NCBI GenBank assembly: GCA_964434865.1
Contig: CAYSWV010000002.1
Coordinates: 1-64,000, forward strand
Length of the DNA: 64,000 nt
Source: CAYSWV01 sp964434865
Lineage (GTDB): Bacteria; Cyanobacteriota; Cyanobacteriia; Thermostichales; Thermostichaceae
Direction of reading: 5' to 3'
This document shows positions 1-7,912 of the stretch, piece after piece (within the stretch, counting starts at the first letter, position 1; every line of letters starts with the position of its first letter). The notes under the pieces were generated by a model. It had not been told where the DNA came from, ran no database searches, and worked only from the letters and a program-made list of their open reading frames with translations. A program made the position numbers and the translations under genes.

Positions 1-78
1 GATCGGGATAAATGGCTCTTTGCGACTTGTCAGGGTGTTGTAAAGGACGAGGCTCATAGAAAATTTCGGGAACTATAA
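1..78 (+). CDS. Partial CDS, C-terminal end of an unidentified protein
   Basis: Frame 1 is open from the first base for 25 codons and ends in TAA at 76-78. The translated tail ends in KFREL and has ordinary amino-acid composition. The rest of the gene lies to the left of the window, so the family cannot be named. It could equally be a chance open stretch, because 25 codons is short. Confidence 0.35.
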   Translation, partial: DRDKWLFATCQGVVKDEAHRKFREL

Positions 79-598
79 AACAGTGATAGGGTTGTAAAGG
101 TTAAATCGAGATAACTTCCAATGTAACAGGAATGATTATCATTCTCATTTCATCACAAGTGTACAAAACATTCCTGCTTCTAGTCCCCCTTACAAGAGTA
201 TGTTTTTGTGAATTGAGAGCTGAATAGATATACGCTTGGAAAGAAGCTGACTCTGATTTGATCTAATGCACTACTATCAACGACCCCAAGCTTATCAAGA
301 GTAGACACACAAGATGCCGCATTTGAGCAAACTCAGGCGGTCGTCCTAGCCTTGTGGAGTTTTGGTATTGTCTCGGACCTTTCCCCAGTTAAGCTACTCA
401 GTCAGGATCCTTGCGTAGTTCGTATGCCACTGGATCATTACTAACTACCAGTATGACCGGAGTGAGTTAATCTTTTACGTAAGGAAAGCAGGATAGCTTC
501 TGTTAGAAGAAACAGCTCTCCGCTCACAATCAAAAGTTCCTTTCACACTCGACTTATCTACATCGCACCGCTTCAACTAACCCAAGAACATTGAGACG
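79..598. other. Intergenic region without a recognisable gene
   Basis: About 520 bases with no convincing ORF in any frame and no tRNA-like sequence. The only clear element is a Fur/Zur-type box at 131-150. The flanking genes (the partial CDS on the left and sufE on the right) both end toward this region, so the box has no obvious downstream gene inside the window. Confidence 0.6.
131..150. promoter_or_regulatory. Fur/Zur-type box without an obvious target gene
   Basis: On the minus strand the site reads GAGAATGATAATCATT, a close match to the Fur-family consensus GATAATGATAATCATTATC. It is one of four such sites in the first 5.6 kb. It lies between two genes that both end toward it, so its target may be a small RNA or a lost gene. 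Confidence 0.5.
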
Positions 599-1033
599 TT
601 AACCATCAGATTGGAGGGCGATCGCCCGCTGCTTCATTGCCTGAAAAATGTTGTAGAACCCATTGCTGCGAGATGGCGTCAGGCTCATGTTTAAACCCGT
701 TTTCTGAATGAAGTGGGGCTGGAGTTGGATAACGTCCTCTGGTGTCACTCCATTCAGTCCTTCCATTAAAAACCCCACCAATCCTTTGGGAATTTGAGCA
801 TCGGCATCGGCCCGGTAGAAAATGTTGCCATCTTGGAGTGAAGCCGCGAGGTAAACTTGCGATACACATCCTGGCACACGGTTTGCAGGAGTCTTGTCCG
901 TATCCAGTAATGGCGGAACCCGCTTAGCGAACCAAAGTAAGTACTCATAGCGTCGCTTCGGTTCGTTGATTTTCTGGAACTTTTGGACAATTTGATCTAG
1001 CTTTGGAGGGATTGAATGGGGTGTGGTTTCCAT
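599..1033 (-). CDS. sufE: SufE family cysteine desulfurase sulfur acceptor
   Basis: A 144-residue protein with the full-length SufE/CsdE fold signature. SufE proteins accept a persulfide from SufS or another group II cysteine desulfurase and pass the sulfur to the SufBCD Fe-S scaffold in the cytosol. The likely acceptor is Cys56 in the NRVPGC motif, the only cysteine in the chain. The length is normal for the family. It starts 13 bases after the folE stop codon on the same strand, so the two are probably cotranscribed. Its presence beside two zinc enzymes and an upstream Fur/Zur-type box suggests metal-dependent expression. That regulation is inference. The family call is firm. Confidence 0.88.
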   Translation of the reverse strand: METTPHSIPPKLDQIVQKFQKINEPKRRYEYLLWFAKRVPPLLDTDKTPANRVPGCVSQVYLAASLQDGNIFYRADADAQIPKGLVGFLMEGLNGVTPEDVIQLQPHFIQKTGLNMSLTPSRSNGFYNIFQAMKQRAIALQSDG

Positions 1034-1046
1034 ATTAACCTGGATA

Positions 1047-1685
1047 CTAGTGGAAAGATGGTCTATGGCGAATTAAATCCATGAATTCCTGACGGGTTCG
1101 GGGATCATCTGCGAACACTCCTTGCATCGAACTGCTTACAGTCCAGGAGCCAGATTTTTGAACTCCGCGCATCACCATGCACATGTGCGTTGCCTCTACC
1201 ACCACAGCAACCCCTTGAGGTCGCAATAGCCCCTGCAATGCATCGGCAATTTGTTGGGTCAAGCGTTCCTGAACTTGAAGGCGACGGGCATACATTTCGC
1301 AAATGCGGGCGATTTTGGATAAGCCAATAACTTTGCCGTTAGGAATGTAGGCAACATGGGCACGCCCTAGGATGGGCAGGATATGGTGTTCGCAGGAGCT
1401 AAACAAATCGATGTCGCGCACCAAAACCATTTCGTTGATATCTTCTTGAAATACGGCTCCGTTGAGCAGCTCATCCAACGACTGGTGATAGCCGGAGGTC
1501 AAAAATTGCAGCGCTTTTACCACCCGTTTTGGCGTGTCACGCAAACCTTCGCGATCCGGGTCTTCGCCTAAACCAAGAAGTAAGGTTCGCACTGCTTGCT
1601 GCATGTCCTCCTCTGAAACTGGAGATTTGACTTCGGTACTGATGGACTGCTTGTGGAGTGTGTCAGGTGAAATGGATAGGGTCAT
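1047..1685 (-). CDS. folE: GTP cyclohydrolase I (FolE, type IA)
   Basis: GTP cyclohydrolase I converts GTP to 7,8-dihydroneopterin triphosphate, the first step of folate and pterin synthesis. I chose the ATG at 1685 (212 residues). The longer frame from 1760 adds 25 residues upstream of the conserved part. The zinc ligands expected for type IA are visible: Cys98 and His101 in the SSCEHH motif, and Cys169 in HMCM. The GVxxSGSW-like stretch near residues 174-181 is also typical. It is followed by sufE at 13 bases and preceded by hisI 213 bases upstream, all on the minus strand. Comparative-genomics work on Zur/COG0523 neighbourhoods has found folate and histidine enzymes near zinc-regulated loci. 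Being zinc-dependent, this copy is not the zinc-independent FolE2 type. Confidence 0.93.
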   Translation of the reverse strand: MTLSISPDTLHKQSISTEVKSPVSEEDMQQAVRTLLLGLGEDPDREGLRDTPKRVVKALQFLTSGYHQSLDELLNGAVFQEDINEMVLVRDIDLFSSCEHHILPILGRAHVAYIPNGKVIGLSKIARICEMYARRLQVQERLTQQIADALQGLLRPQGVAVVVEATHMCMVMRGVQKSGSWTVSSSMQGVFADDPRTRQEFMDLIRHRPSFH

Positions 1686-1898
1686 TGGTAGAGTTGTGTA
1701 AGTTAATAAGTTAACAATCGACTGTTTTTTGTGGGCTGATCCCATGCAGGACTGAGGCACTGATTAGCCCCTCAAATCATAACAAAGATATTGAACTGAT
1801 AAAGAAAGAGGGATCCCCTTCATTCGCTCGAATGGATATATTTTGGGCAGTGATCATATTTTCTCCAAGCGTACATCCCCAATCAGCTTACACGTTCC

Positions 1899-2384
1899 TT
1901 ACAGTTGAGTCGGATTGGGCGCATCCCCATAGGCGGCAATGGGGTCAAAGGTCTTGGCGCTTTCTGTAAAGGTGAGAGTAAAGGGACGATTGGCTGTCAG
2001 ATTGCTCTCGTCTGGCGAAATCTTCCGGTAGAAGCAAGAGCGATAACCTACATGACAACTAGCTCCGGACCCAGCTACCTTGACCTTCATCCACAGACAA
2101 TCTTGATCATCGTCAATCAGCAACTGCTGCACGGTCTGCACCAACCCACTGGTGGCCCCCTTGTGCCAGAGCTGCTGACGACTACGGCTATAGTAGTGGG
2201 CTTCACCTGTTTCAAGGGTTTTTAGCAATGCTGCTTCATTCATGTAGGCATGCATCAGCACCTCGCCAGTTGCAACATCCGTGGTGATAACCGGGATGAG
2301 CCCATGAGCATCAAACTTAGGAGCCAAGAGCGTCCCTTCTTCAACAGCTTCAATTGAGGTGCGGGCAGCAAATGCAGACGACAT
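1899..2384 (-). CDS. hisI: Phosphoribosyl-AMP cyclohydrolase, stand-alone HisI
   Basis: HisI opens the purine ring of phosphoribosyl-AMP in the third step of histidine synthesis and needs zinc. The 161-residue chain shows the conserved Cys96, Cys110 and Cys117 that match the HisI metal ligands, in the context QDCLW and ASCHVGYRSCFYR. Many bacteria carry a HisIE fusion, but this protein ends without the pyrophosphohydrolase half, so it may be a second, condition-specific copy. A palindromic Fur/Zur-type box sits 18 bases upstream of the start codon. hisI, folE and sufE follow one another on the minus strand and could form one transcript. The family call is firm. The paralogue status depends on finding another hisIE gene in the genome. 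Confidence 0.92.
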   Translation of the reverse strand: MSSAFAARTSIEAVEEGTLLAPKFDAHGLIPVITTDVATGEVLMHAYMNEAALLKTLETGEAHYYSRSRQQLWHKGATSGLVQTVQQLLIDDDQDCLWMKVKVAGSGASCHVGYRSCFYRKISPDESNLTANRPFTLTFTESAKTFDPIAAYGDAPNPTQL

Positions 2385-2402
2385 AGCAAGCCAAAGTAAG
2401 AA

Positions 2403-2417
2403 TAATAATCATTATTA
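2403..2417. promoter_or_regulatory. Fur/Zur-type box upstream of hisI
   Basis: A perfect 7-1-7 palindrome, TAATAAT-C-ATTATTA, lies 18 bases upstream of the hisI start codon. Its spacing and AT-rich half-sites match the Fur/Zur family of operators. The position near the start suggests repression by a metal-loaded regulator. Confidence 0.6.
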
Positions 2418-2664
2418 CATAAAACGGCATCTAACCCCAAGGTGATGAGCACCAATGTCAAGCCGGTGTATGGCAACGATTCTGGCCTTTGAATTGACTA
2501 ATAAGCTAATGCCAAAAGGTTCTTAGTGCTTTTGATTGATTTGGGTAGCTCTACTTACACCAAGCTCTAAATAGTTATAGTGTTCCGTTCTCTGAGAAAT
2601 GGAGTAGCAAGAGCCACAGAAACTTTCTCCATCAAAACCTCCCCGGATTCAGGACAGGAAACTA

Positions 2665-4305
2665 TCACCAAAAACGTCCTCCCCAAGCTAGAACTGAGGC
2701 GAACACAATCGCAGCGAACGCCTGCCTCACGATCAAACCCAGGGCAAACTTGAAGGACTGTTCACGAGCGATCGTCAGTACTGTCACCAGACAGGGGAAC
2801 AATACCCCGGCTAGATAAACGCCTGTGAGGATTTGCACAGGGGATAACAGGCTGACCGTATTGGGTTCAGCAAATAGCAGTAGTCCGTCTTTGCGAACTG
2901 AGGCTAGAATGGCAGGCAATGCCGCTTCGGGGGGTAGGTGAAACAGCCCCATTGCCGGATTAATCAACTGACTCAGACCATTCAAAACGCCCAGCCAGTC
3001 CAGAGCGGAAGCAAGTAACGTAATCATCAGAAAAATGGGAATGGCGTTGGCAAAGAACTGGCTCAGAGTTCCCTTCATCTCGCGCCAAATGGTCGACCAT
3101 CGGGGAACTTCCAGAAAAGTGTGATGCTCAATCATTAGACTGTTTTGGGGAGAACGAGCTGATTTGGGTGCAATCAGGCGCGTATAAATTAATGTCGTGA
3201 TGGTCAGGTAGATCAGGTAAGGAACCACCAGGTAAGGTAATTGCGCTGCACTGAACACTCCTAGCGTCGCACCTAACTGATAGGAACAAGCGGAACCAAA
3301 GGCAATCGCTGAAATGCAGGTTTTGCGGGAACAACTAGAACAAGCACGAGTGCTGATCACTGCTGGCACGTTGCAGCCAAACCCCATGATTACCCGGACT
3401 AAATCCCGCCCTGACAAACCAAACGGACGCAATAAGGGATGCAAAGCAATGGTAATGCGTTCAACTAAACCACTGGCTTTGTAAGCACCTAGAAATAGAG
3501 CATAAAGACTGACCGTGGGCACTGCCCAGACAAATAGCAACGGTCCCATTGTGACCAAGCCATAGCGTCCGATCAAAATTTCTCTGGGTAGAGACGGTAA
3601 GCTAGAGAGCACTTCTACACTGGGGTTGACCAATCCTTGTATGAGTGGATCAACGATCACGGCAACCGTATTGGCAAACCAGACAGCAAGAACAGCAGGT
3701 ATCAGGAGCAAGGCAATCGCCAACAGCCAACCCAAACGAGGATGCTCCAGTAACGTTGGCTGGGGATCAATCCGCCATCCCAAGCTCATCAGTTGTGGAT
3801 GAGTAGAAAACGCAGTGGGCCGCTCAATCGCAGCTTGAATGCCCTGGCGTTGTGGGGAAGTCAAGATCCGAGCATCAACCGGAATCAACGCAAGATTGGT
3901 TACCTGTTGCCAGCGGCGAATACTCTGCTGAGTAAACTCAGATGGCAACACTTTGTCCCAAAACGTCATCACCACAATTCCCTGTTTGCCGTCCACAAGG
4001 GGCAGTAAATCCGCCAGATCCTCATCAGCATGAGTCGCTTTCACCACTAACAAGATCGTGTCATTCTTCTGTAATTGCGCTAATGCGGATCGAGTGGTTA
4101 TCGTATCAGAACGGTACAGGATCCCAGGGGTATCGATAAATGTCATCCCGTCTCCCGTATATCGCTCACAGGTAATTGTGGAACCACGAAAATTGCTGCT
4201 GTCAGCTGTACGATGGGTTAAGGAGGCAATCAATTGAGATTTGCCGGTATTCTCTTTGCCAATCACCACGATCGTGCGTTGAGTGGAAGCGGTGGAGTGG
4301 GACAT
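2665..4305 (-). CDS. FeoB-like GTPase/membrane permease, short variant
   Basis: A 546-residue protein combining an N-terminal G domain with a polytopic C-terminal half containing FeoB-type Gate domains. Visible motifs are G1 GKENTGKS (16-23) and G3 DTPG (58-61). The usual NKxD G4 motif is replaced by TFWD (114-117). Membrane segments begin near residue 191. The Gate signature GFGCNVPA is at 308-315 and is followed by extra cysteines at 322, 325, 330 and 340. FeoB proteins import ferrous iron and are usually near 700-800 residues, so this is a divergent, shortened member. It starts 19 bases after the flavoprotein stop codon on the same strand and should share its Fur/Zur-boxed promoter. The metal is unknown; iron or zinc are both possible. 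Confidence 0.8.
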   Translation of the reverse strand: MSHSTASTQRTIVVIGKENTGKSQLIASLTHRTADSSNFRGSTITCERYTGDGMTFIDTPGILYRSDTITTRSALAQLQKNDTILLVVKATHADEDLADLLPLVDGKQGIVVMTFWDKVLPSEFTQQSIRRWQQVTNLALIPVDARILTSPQRQGIQAAIERPTAFSTHPQLMSLGWRIDPQPTLLEHPRLGWLLAIALLLIPAVLAVWFANTVAVIVDPLIQGLVNPSVEVLSSLPSLPREILIGRYGLVTMGPLLFVWAVPTVSLYALFLGAYKASGLVERITIALHPLLRPFGLSGRDLVRVIMGFGCNVPAVISTRACSSCSRKTCISAIAFGSACSYQLGATLGVFSAAQLPYLVVPYLIYLTITTLIYTRLIAPKSARSPQNSLMIEHHTFLEVPRWSTIWREMKGTLSQFFANAIPIFLMITLLASALDWLGVLNGLSQLINPAMGLFHLPPEAALPAILASVRKDGLLLFAEPNTVSLLSPVQILTGVYLAGVLFPCLVTVLTIAREQSFKFALGLIVRQAFAAIVFASVLAWGGRFW

Positions 4306-4324
4306 AGGGGAGAGGGGAGTGGAT

Positions 4325-5443
4325 TTAGCAGAGACAGTCGTTGTCGCAGCAGGAGAGATCGTCTAGAAACATCCCTTCCTGTCGGTAACTATCAAGGGGA
4401 GTAGTGTCAATGCCAAGGCGTTGGGCGATCGCATTTGCAACAACGGCAAAACGCTGGCGAAACTTGTAGATAAAACAAAAGATGATATTGCCGTGCCGTA
4501 CAGAAGGCCCCACTACAAATAATCCAGGAGTCAGGGTCGACTCGTCTTGTTCAGTTAATCCGGCATAGCCTTCAGACCAGTTAAATAAATGGGCAATTTG
4601 TTTCAGACTACCCTCAAATCCCGTACAGAGAATGGGCTGGGTGGGCGATATCCATTTGTTGTATTCGCTATAAACAGCATAGCCACCAGGAATGGCTTTT
4701 ACTTCTTCAATCGTGGCATTGCTAATCAGGTCCAGTCGCCCAGTAGAATAGCAAAACGCAATCCGCTGAAGGGTAAAGGGAGATAAGGAAATACTGGGAT
4801 CCGTATCGAGAGTTGCCCAAATGCCGGTGCGATCTAAAACTTTGACTCGTTTGTTTAATGCAACTAAGTTGGTCGCAGCATCCATGCCACTTTCGTAGCC
4901 ACCGATGATGATAAATTCATCGCCCTCTAAATGAGTCCAGGATGTAATCTGGGAGTTATGGCGACACAAATCTGCACCTGGAAACGCATTCAAATTAGGG
5001 TATTGAAATTCGCCGGCTGCCCAGATTAGAAACTGAGTTTTGAGAATGCCATTGGGAATGTGAACCAGAAACCCTCGGTATGGGGATAACGGCTCAATGG
5101 TCTGCACTTCAACATCGGTATAAACCGGAAGCTTGAAGTAATTAGCAACGGTTTCTAAATACTGAGCATATTGCTTACCCGTCAGATGTTCTTGCTGAAA
5201 GCTAATGGCAGGAGAGGTCTTCCGGGCGATCGCGTTCAAGTCGAGATGCCCAAAGCCATGACTAGGAAAGGATGGGGTAATAAAGTGCATCTCTTGAGGC
5301 CAGCGCCGAAAAGACTCGCCAATCTGATGTCGCTCCAGGATGGCAAAGTTTTCCAACCCCAGATCTTTCAGGACAGCACCCATGCCGATCCCTGCTGCAC
5401 CTGCACCCACGATAAGGACATCAAACGCTTCCGGCTTCTCCAT
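4325..5443 (-). CDS. FAD/NAD(P)-dependent oxidoreductase with Cys-rich tail
   Basis: A two-Rossmann flavoprotein of 372 residues in the NAD(P)/FAD oxidoreductase (flavin monooxygenase-like) superfamily. The FAD site GAGAAG is at residues 13-18, and a second dinucleotide site follows the IIGGYESG motif near the middle. The protein ends in SCCDNDCLC, giving four cysteines in the last eight residues. Such a tail could bind metal or act as a redox pair. I chose the ATG at 5443 because the longer frame to 5494 would place a Fur/Zur-type box (5462-5474) inside the coding region; 5455 is an alternative start. It is followed by the FeoB-like gene 19 bases later. The substrate is unknown. A role tied to metal acquisition or sparing is inferred from the neighbours. 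Confidence 0.8.
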   Translation of the reverse strand: MEKPEAFDVLIVGAGAAGIGMGAVLKDLGLENFAILERHQIGESFRRWPQEMHFITPSFPSHGFGHLDLNAIARKTSPAISFQQEHLTGKQYAQYLETVANYFKLPVYTDVEVQTIEPLSPYRGFLVHIPNGILKTQFLIWAAGEFQYPNLNAFPGADLCRHNSQITSWTHLEGDEFIIIGGYESGMDAATNLVALNKRVKVLDRTGIWATLDTDPSISLSPFTLQRIAFCYSTGRLDLISNATIEEVKAIPGGYAVYSEYNKWISPTQPILCTGFEGSLKQIAHLFNWSEGYAGLTEQDESTLTPGLFVVGPSVRHGNIIFCFIYKFRQRFAVVANAIAQRLGIDTTPLDSYRQEGMFLDDLSCCDNDCLC

Positions 5444-5461
5444 AAGGCTCAGCATAAAAAC

Positions 5462-5474
5462 GATAATCATTATC
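5462..5474. promoter_or_regulatory. Fur/Zur-type box for the flavoprotein-FeoB-like operon
   Basis: A perfect 6-1-6 palindrome GATAAT-C-ATTATC lies 18 bases upstream of the chosen flavoprotein start. It overlaps the upstream part of the longest open frame, which argues for the shorter protein. It resembles both Fur and cyanobacterial Zur operators. Confidence 0.65.
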
Positions 5475-5545
5475 ATAGTAGAGCATGAAATCAATAGAAA
5501 GGAATTTATGATCGTGTTTTAAAGTGGTGCGCTAAAAAGTAGAAT

Positions 5546-5560
5546 GATAATGATAATCAT
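5546..5560. promoter_or_regulatory. Fur/Zur-type box for the divergent flavoprotein
   Basis: The 15 bases GATAATGATAATCAT match the classical Fur-family consensus without mismatch over that span. The site is 41 bases upstream of the plus-strand flavoprotein start and 71 bases from the box for the divergent operon, so each direction has its own operator. Confidence 0.65.
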
Positions 5561-5601
5561 ATTGAGTTAAGGTATTCAGTGCAACCCTTCTGTTTTTAAC
5601 C

Positions 5602-6864
5602 ATGCAGTCGCCCGTAGAGCTACTACTATTGCCAGAGTCAGTGGATATCGCCATTGTGGGTGCAGGGCCACAGGCGTTAACCCTGGTCACCCATTTGCTG
5701 CAAAAGAAGAAAACAATGCGCAACCGTTTTGTGGTCATCGACCCAGCTGGGGACTGGATGCGACAGTGGAATCATCAGTTTGCGGCATTAGAGATTCCCC
5801 ATCTTCGTTCTCCAGCCGTGCATCATCCCGACCCCAATCCCCACGCGCTTCGCTCCTTTGCAGGAAAGCGGCCAGATGAGCTATATCCGCCCTATGACTT
5901 GCCAGGAACTCAGCTATTCCGAGAGTTTTGCCAAGATGTCATCCAACGATGGGAACTCCAAGAGCGTGTCATTCCAGGTATGGTGCAACAGATTGAAGTG
6001 TTTTACTCAAATGGAAAGCAACGGTTTCGGCTCTGGATGGCTGATGGTCAGTGGCTCATGGCTAAACGGGTGGTGCTGGCTATCGCTGGAGGCACGCCCA
6101 ACTTACCTGAATGGGCACGAACTCTGCCGTTTACCTATCCGAGTGATCGCCTACTCCATTCCCACCAGATTGATCTGCAAGGACTATGTTTGGCGGGCAA
6201 ACGGGTGTTGATTGTGGGCAGTGGACTCACCAGTGGACATCTAGCATTGGGGGCGATCACGCGTGGCGCAAATGTGATCATGATGGCGCGGCGCACCTTC
6301 TACGAAAAACTGTTTGATGCCGACCCTGGATGGCTTGGTCCCAAATACCTCAAAGGGTTTCATGGTGAACCCGATTGGGCAAACCGCTGGCACATGATTC
6401 AATCCGCTCGCAACGGTGGCTCCCTCACCCCGGCCATTTTCACTAAACTGCGACAATTAGAACGGGAAGGTAAACTGTCTTTTTACGAACAGTGCGAAGT
6501 TCAGTCAGTCGAGTGGAAGGGGGATACCTGGAAAGTCACCTGCAATCTGTCAGATGCGCATGATTGCATCGCCCACCAACCCATCGATCGCATCTGGCTG
6601 GCGACCGGCAGCACATTGGATGTGAATCACTGGTCGCTTCTATCCGATATCAGCGCGACCCATCCCCTACCTCTGGTGCATGGTTTGCCCATCCTTGATC
6701 CTCATCTGCGCTGGGCAGGCTGCAACCTGTTCATCATGGGTGGAGCAGCGGCATTGCAATTGGGACCTGTAGCACGAAACCTTTTTGGCGCAAGGCTAGC
6801 CAGCGAGCGAATTGTGCCTGCACTCACGAAAAATAGCCTTGGGCAATCATACTCCGCAGCATAA
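5602..6864 (+). CDS. FAD/NAD(P)-binding protein, N-hydroxylase-like
   Basis: A 420-residue flavoprotein with an FAD motif GAGPQA near residues 20-25 and a second nucleotide site in VGSGLTSGHLA near the middle. The overall plan (first site, a long segment rich in His, Pro and Trp, second site, C-terminal LATGST element) resembles the SidA/IucD/PvdA amino-acid N-hydroxylase-like and related flavin monooxygenases. The match is not close enough to name a reaction. It is divergent from the other flavoprotein and the FeoB-like gene, with one Fur/Zur-type box for each direction. The context suggests a metal-limitation response, for example metallophore chemistry, but no peptide synthetase or opine enzyme is visible nearby. 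The family is fairly certain, the function unknown. Confidence 0.72.
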   Translation: MQSPVELLLLPESVDIAIVGAGPQALTLVTHLLQKKKTMRNRFVVIDPAGDWMRQWNHQFAALEIPHLRSPAVHHPDPNPHALRSFAGKRPDELYPPYDLPGTQLFREFCQDVIQRWELQERVIPGMVQQIEVFYSNGKQRFRLWMADGQWLMAKRVVLAIAGGTPNLPEWARTLPFTYPSDRLLHSHQIDLQGLCLAGKRVLIVGSGLTSGHLALGAITRGANVIMMARRTFYEKLFDADPGWLGPKYLKGFHGEPDWANRWHMIQSARNGGSLTPAIFTKLRQLEREGKLSFYEQCEVQSVEWKGDTWKVTCNLSDAHDCIAHQPIDRIWLATGSTLDVNHWSLLSDISATHPLPLVHGLPILDPHLRWAGCNLFIMGGAAALQLGPVARNLFGARLASERIVPALTKNSLGQSYSAA

Positions 6865-7184
6865 GACTGCATTGGTGCAGATAGAACAGAGGTCTTGGGT
6901 AGGACTTATCTGTTGCCGTACAACTTTACCGACAATGAAGCCGAGAGGTATCAAGCCATTGAGAAAAACGATTTAGTCCAAAAAAGTTCTTTTCATTCTT
7001 TGAATGGTTTCGAGCAGAGGACAATCTCTACTGTGGAATATAGGCACTCAACAGTGGCTTGTTATCAGTTCAAATTTGTTTAAGTCTCTAAGATCTTGGA
7101 AAGGCGGATGCCAACCAGTACTAACCCATAATTGTCTAACTTGAAGAATGGCTCCATCATGCAGGTAACACGGCCTAGCGATCC
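6865..7184. other. Intergenic region, no recognisable feature
   Basis: About 320 bases following the flavoprotein. A 62-codon plus-strand frame is present (6895-7083) but has no ribosome-binding site and no recognisable motif. I see no RNA gene or clear terminator hairpin. Confidence 0.4.
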
Positions 7185-7421
7185 CTACCTCATTTGATAG
7201 GTTGGTTGCAAAGGAACTGGGGGCTGGAGTAGTTGAGATTGACAGACTTGCTGCAGGGCATGAGCGGAGATGGGGCACGCTTGACGAATGTCTGCAGTTG
7301 GAACACTTAAGCAGTTGCTCAGAGACCAAGCCCAGGTTAACAAGATTAAGAAGAGGGTTAACAATACTAGCCAAAGCGGCAACTGGTTTTTGGAGTTGTG
7401 CACAAATGTGAATAAAGTCAC
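7185..7421 (-). CDS. Small predicted membrane protein
   Basis: A 78-codon frame starting with GTG and preceded by a strong Shine-Dalgarno sequence, GGAGGA at 7429-7434, seven bases upstream. The product has one clear membrane span (LPLWLVLLTLFLILLTWAW) near residues 14-32, with a polar, proline- and glutamine-rich tail that would lie outside or in the periplasm. I do not recognise a family. It stands alone in a gene-poor stretch between the metal island and an insertion-sequence remnant, so it could be a real small gene or a relic. Confidence 0.4.
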   Translation of the reverse strand: MTLFTFVHNSKNQLPLWLVLLTLFLILLTWAWSLSNCLSVPTADIRQACPISAHALQQVCQSQLLQPPVPLQPTYQMR

Positions 7422-7560
7422 GATTCTGTCCTCCGGAGTGCTATCGCAGCTGGAAGTGTAAGCATTTAGCTCTTCTTTAAGTTTCCAATCACTCGGTAAA
7501 TCAATGAATTAAAAATCTTTGACTTGAAACAATACTTTAATCAGTTTAATAAAGTGAAAT

Positions 7561-7887
7561 ATGCAACCTACTTATTGTCTAAATAGGAGTCAAGTTGGAG
7601 GAGATGAATTACTCCTGAGAATAATGAACGAGTCAGAGATGTTGACCCGTGAATCAATCGTTGTCCAAGGCAAAATCTTGATTGAGAGTCAGATTTTAGA
7701 GCAACGATATCGGAACCAAGCCTTGAGTAAAGAGCAAACAGACCAATCGAGCTAAGTCAAGGTGAGAGCAAAAGTGGAGCATGTATTTGGGCATTGGATC
7801 ATGAGTATGGGAAGTAAAACCAGAGACTCTAGGCTGACACGAGGTGATGAGTTTGGCTCGGGATGGCTTAAGGTCTCTTTGAAATGA
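7561..7887 (+). pseudogene. IS5-family transposase C-terminal remnant
   Basis: The frame carries EQRYRNQALSKEQ, then an in-frame TAA at 7753-7755, then VKVRAKVEHVFGHW and MGSKTR, and ends with TGA at 7885-7887. The order YRN-x-LT/S-x-EQ, R-x-RVEHVFG, MG(S/G)K is characteristic of the C-terminal catalytic part of IS5-family transposases (DDE type), where the E is the last catalytic residue. The internal stop, the missing N-terminal two thirds and the degraded end show it is inactive. No terminal inverted repeats could be identified. It lies between the metal island and the ureide cluster. Confidence 0.6.
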
Positions 7888-7912
7888 GAAACCTTTAAAA
7901 TTCGAGTATTAT

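Noticed and set aside
7202..7411. 69-codon plus-strand ORF opposite the small membrane protein
   Set aside because: No ribosome-binding site; the opposite strand has a strong one and a membrane segment.
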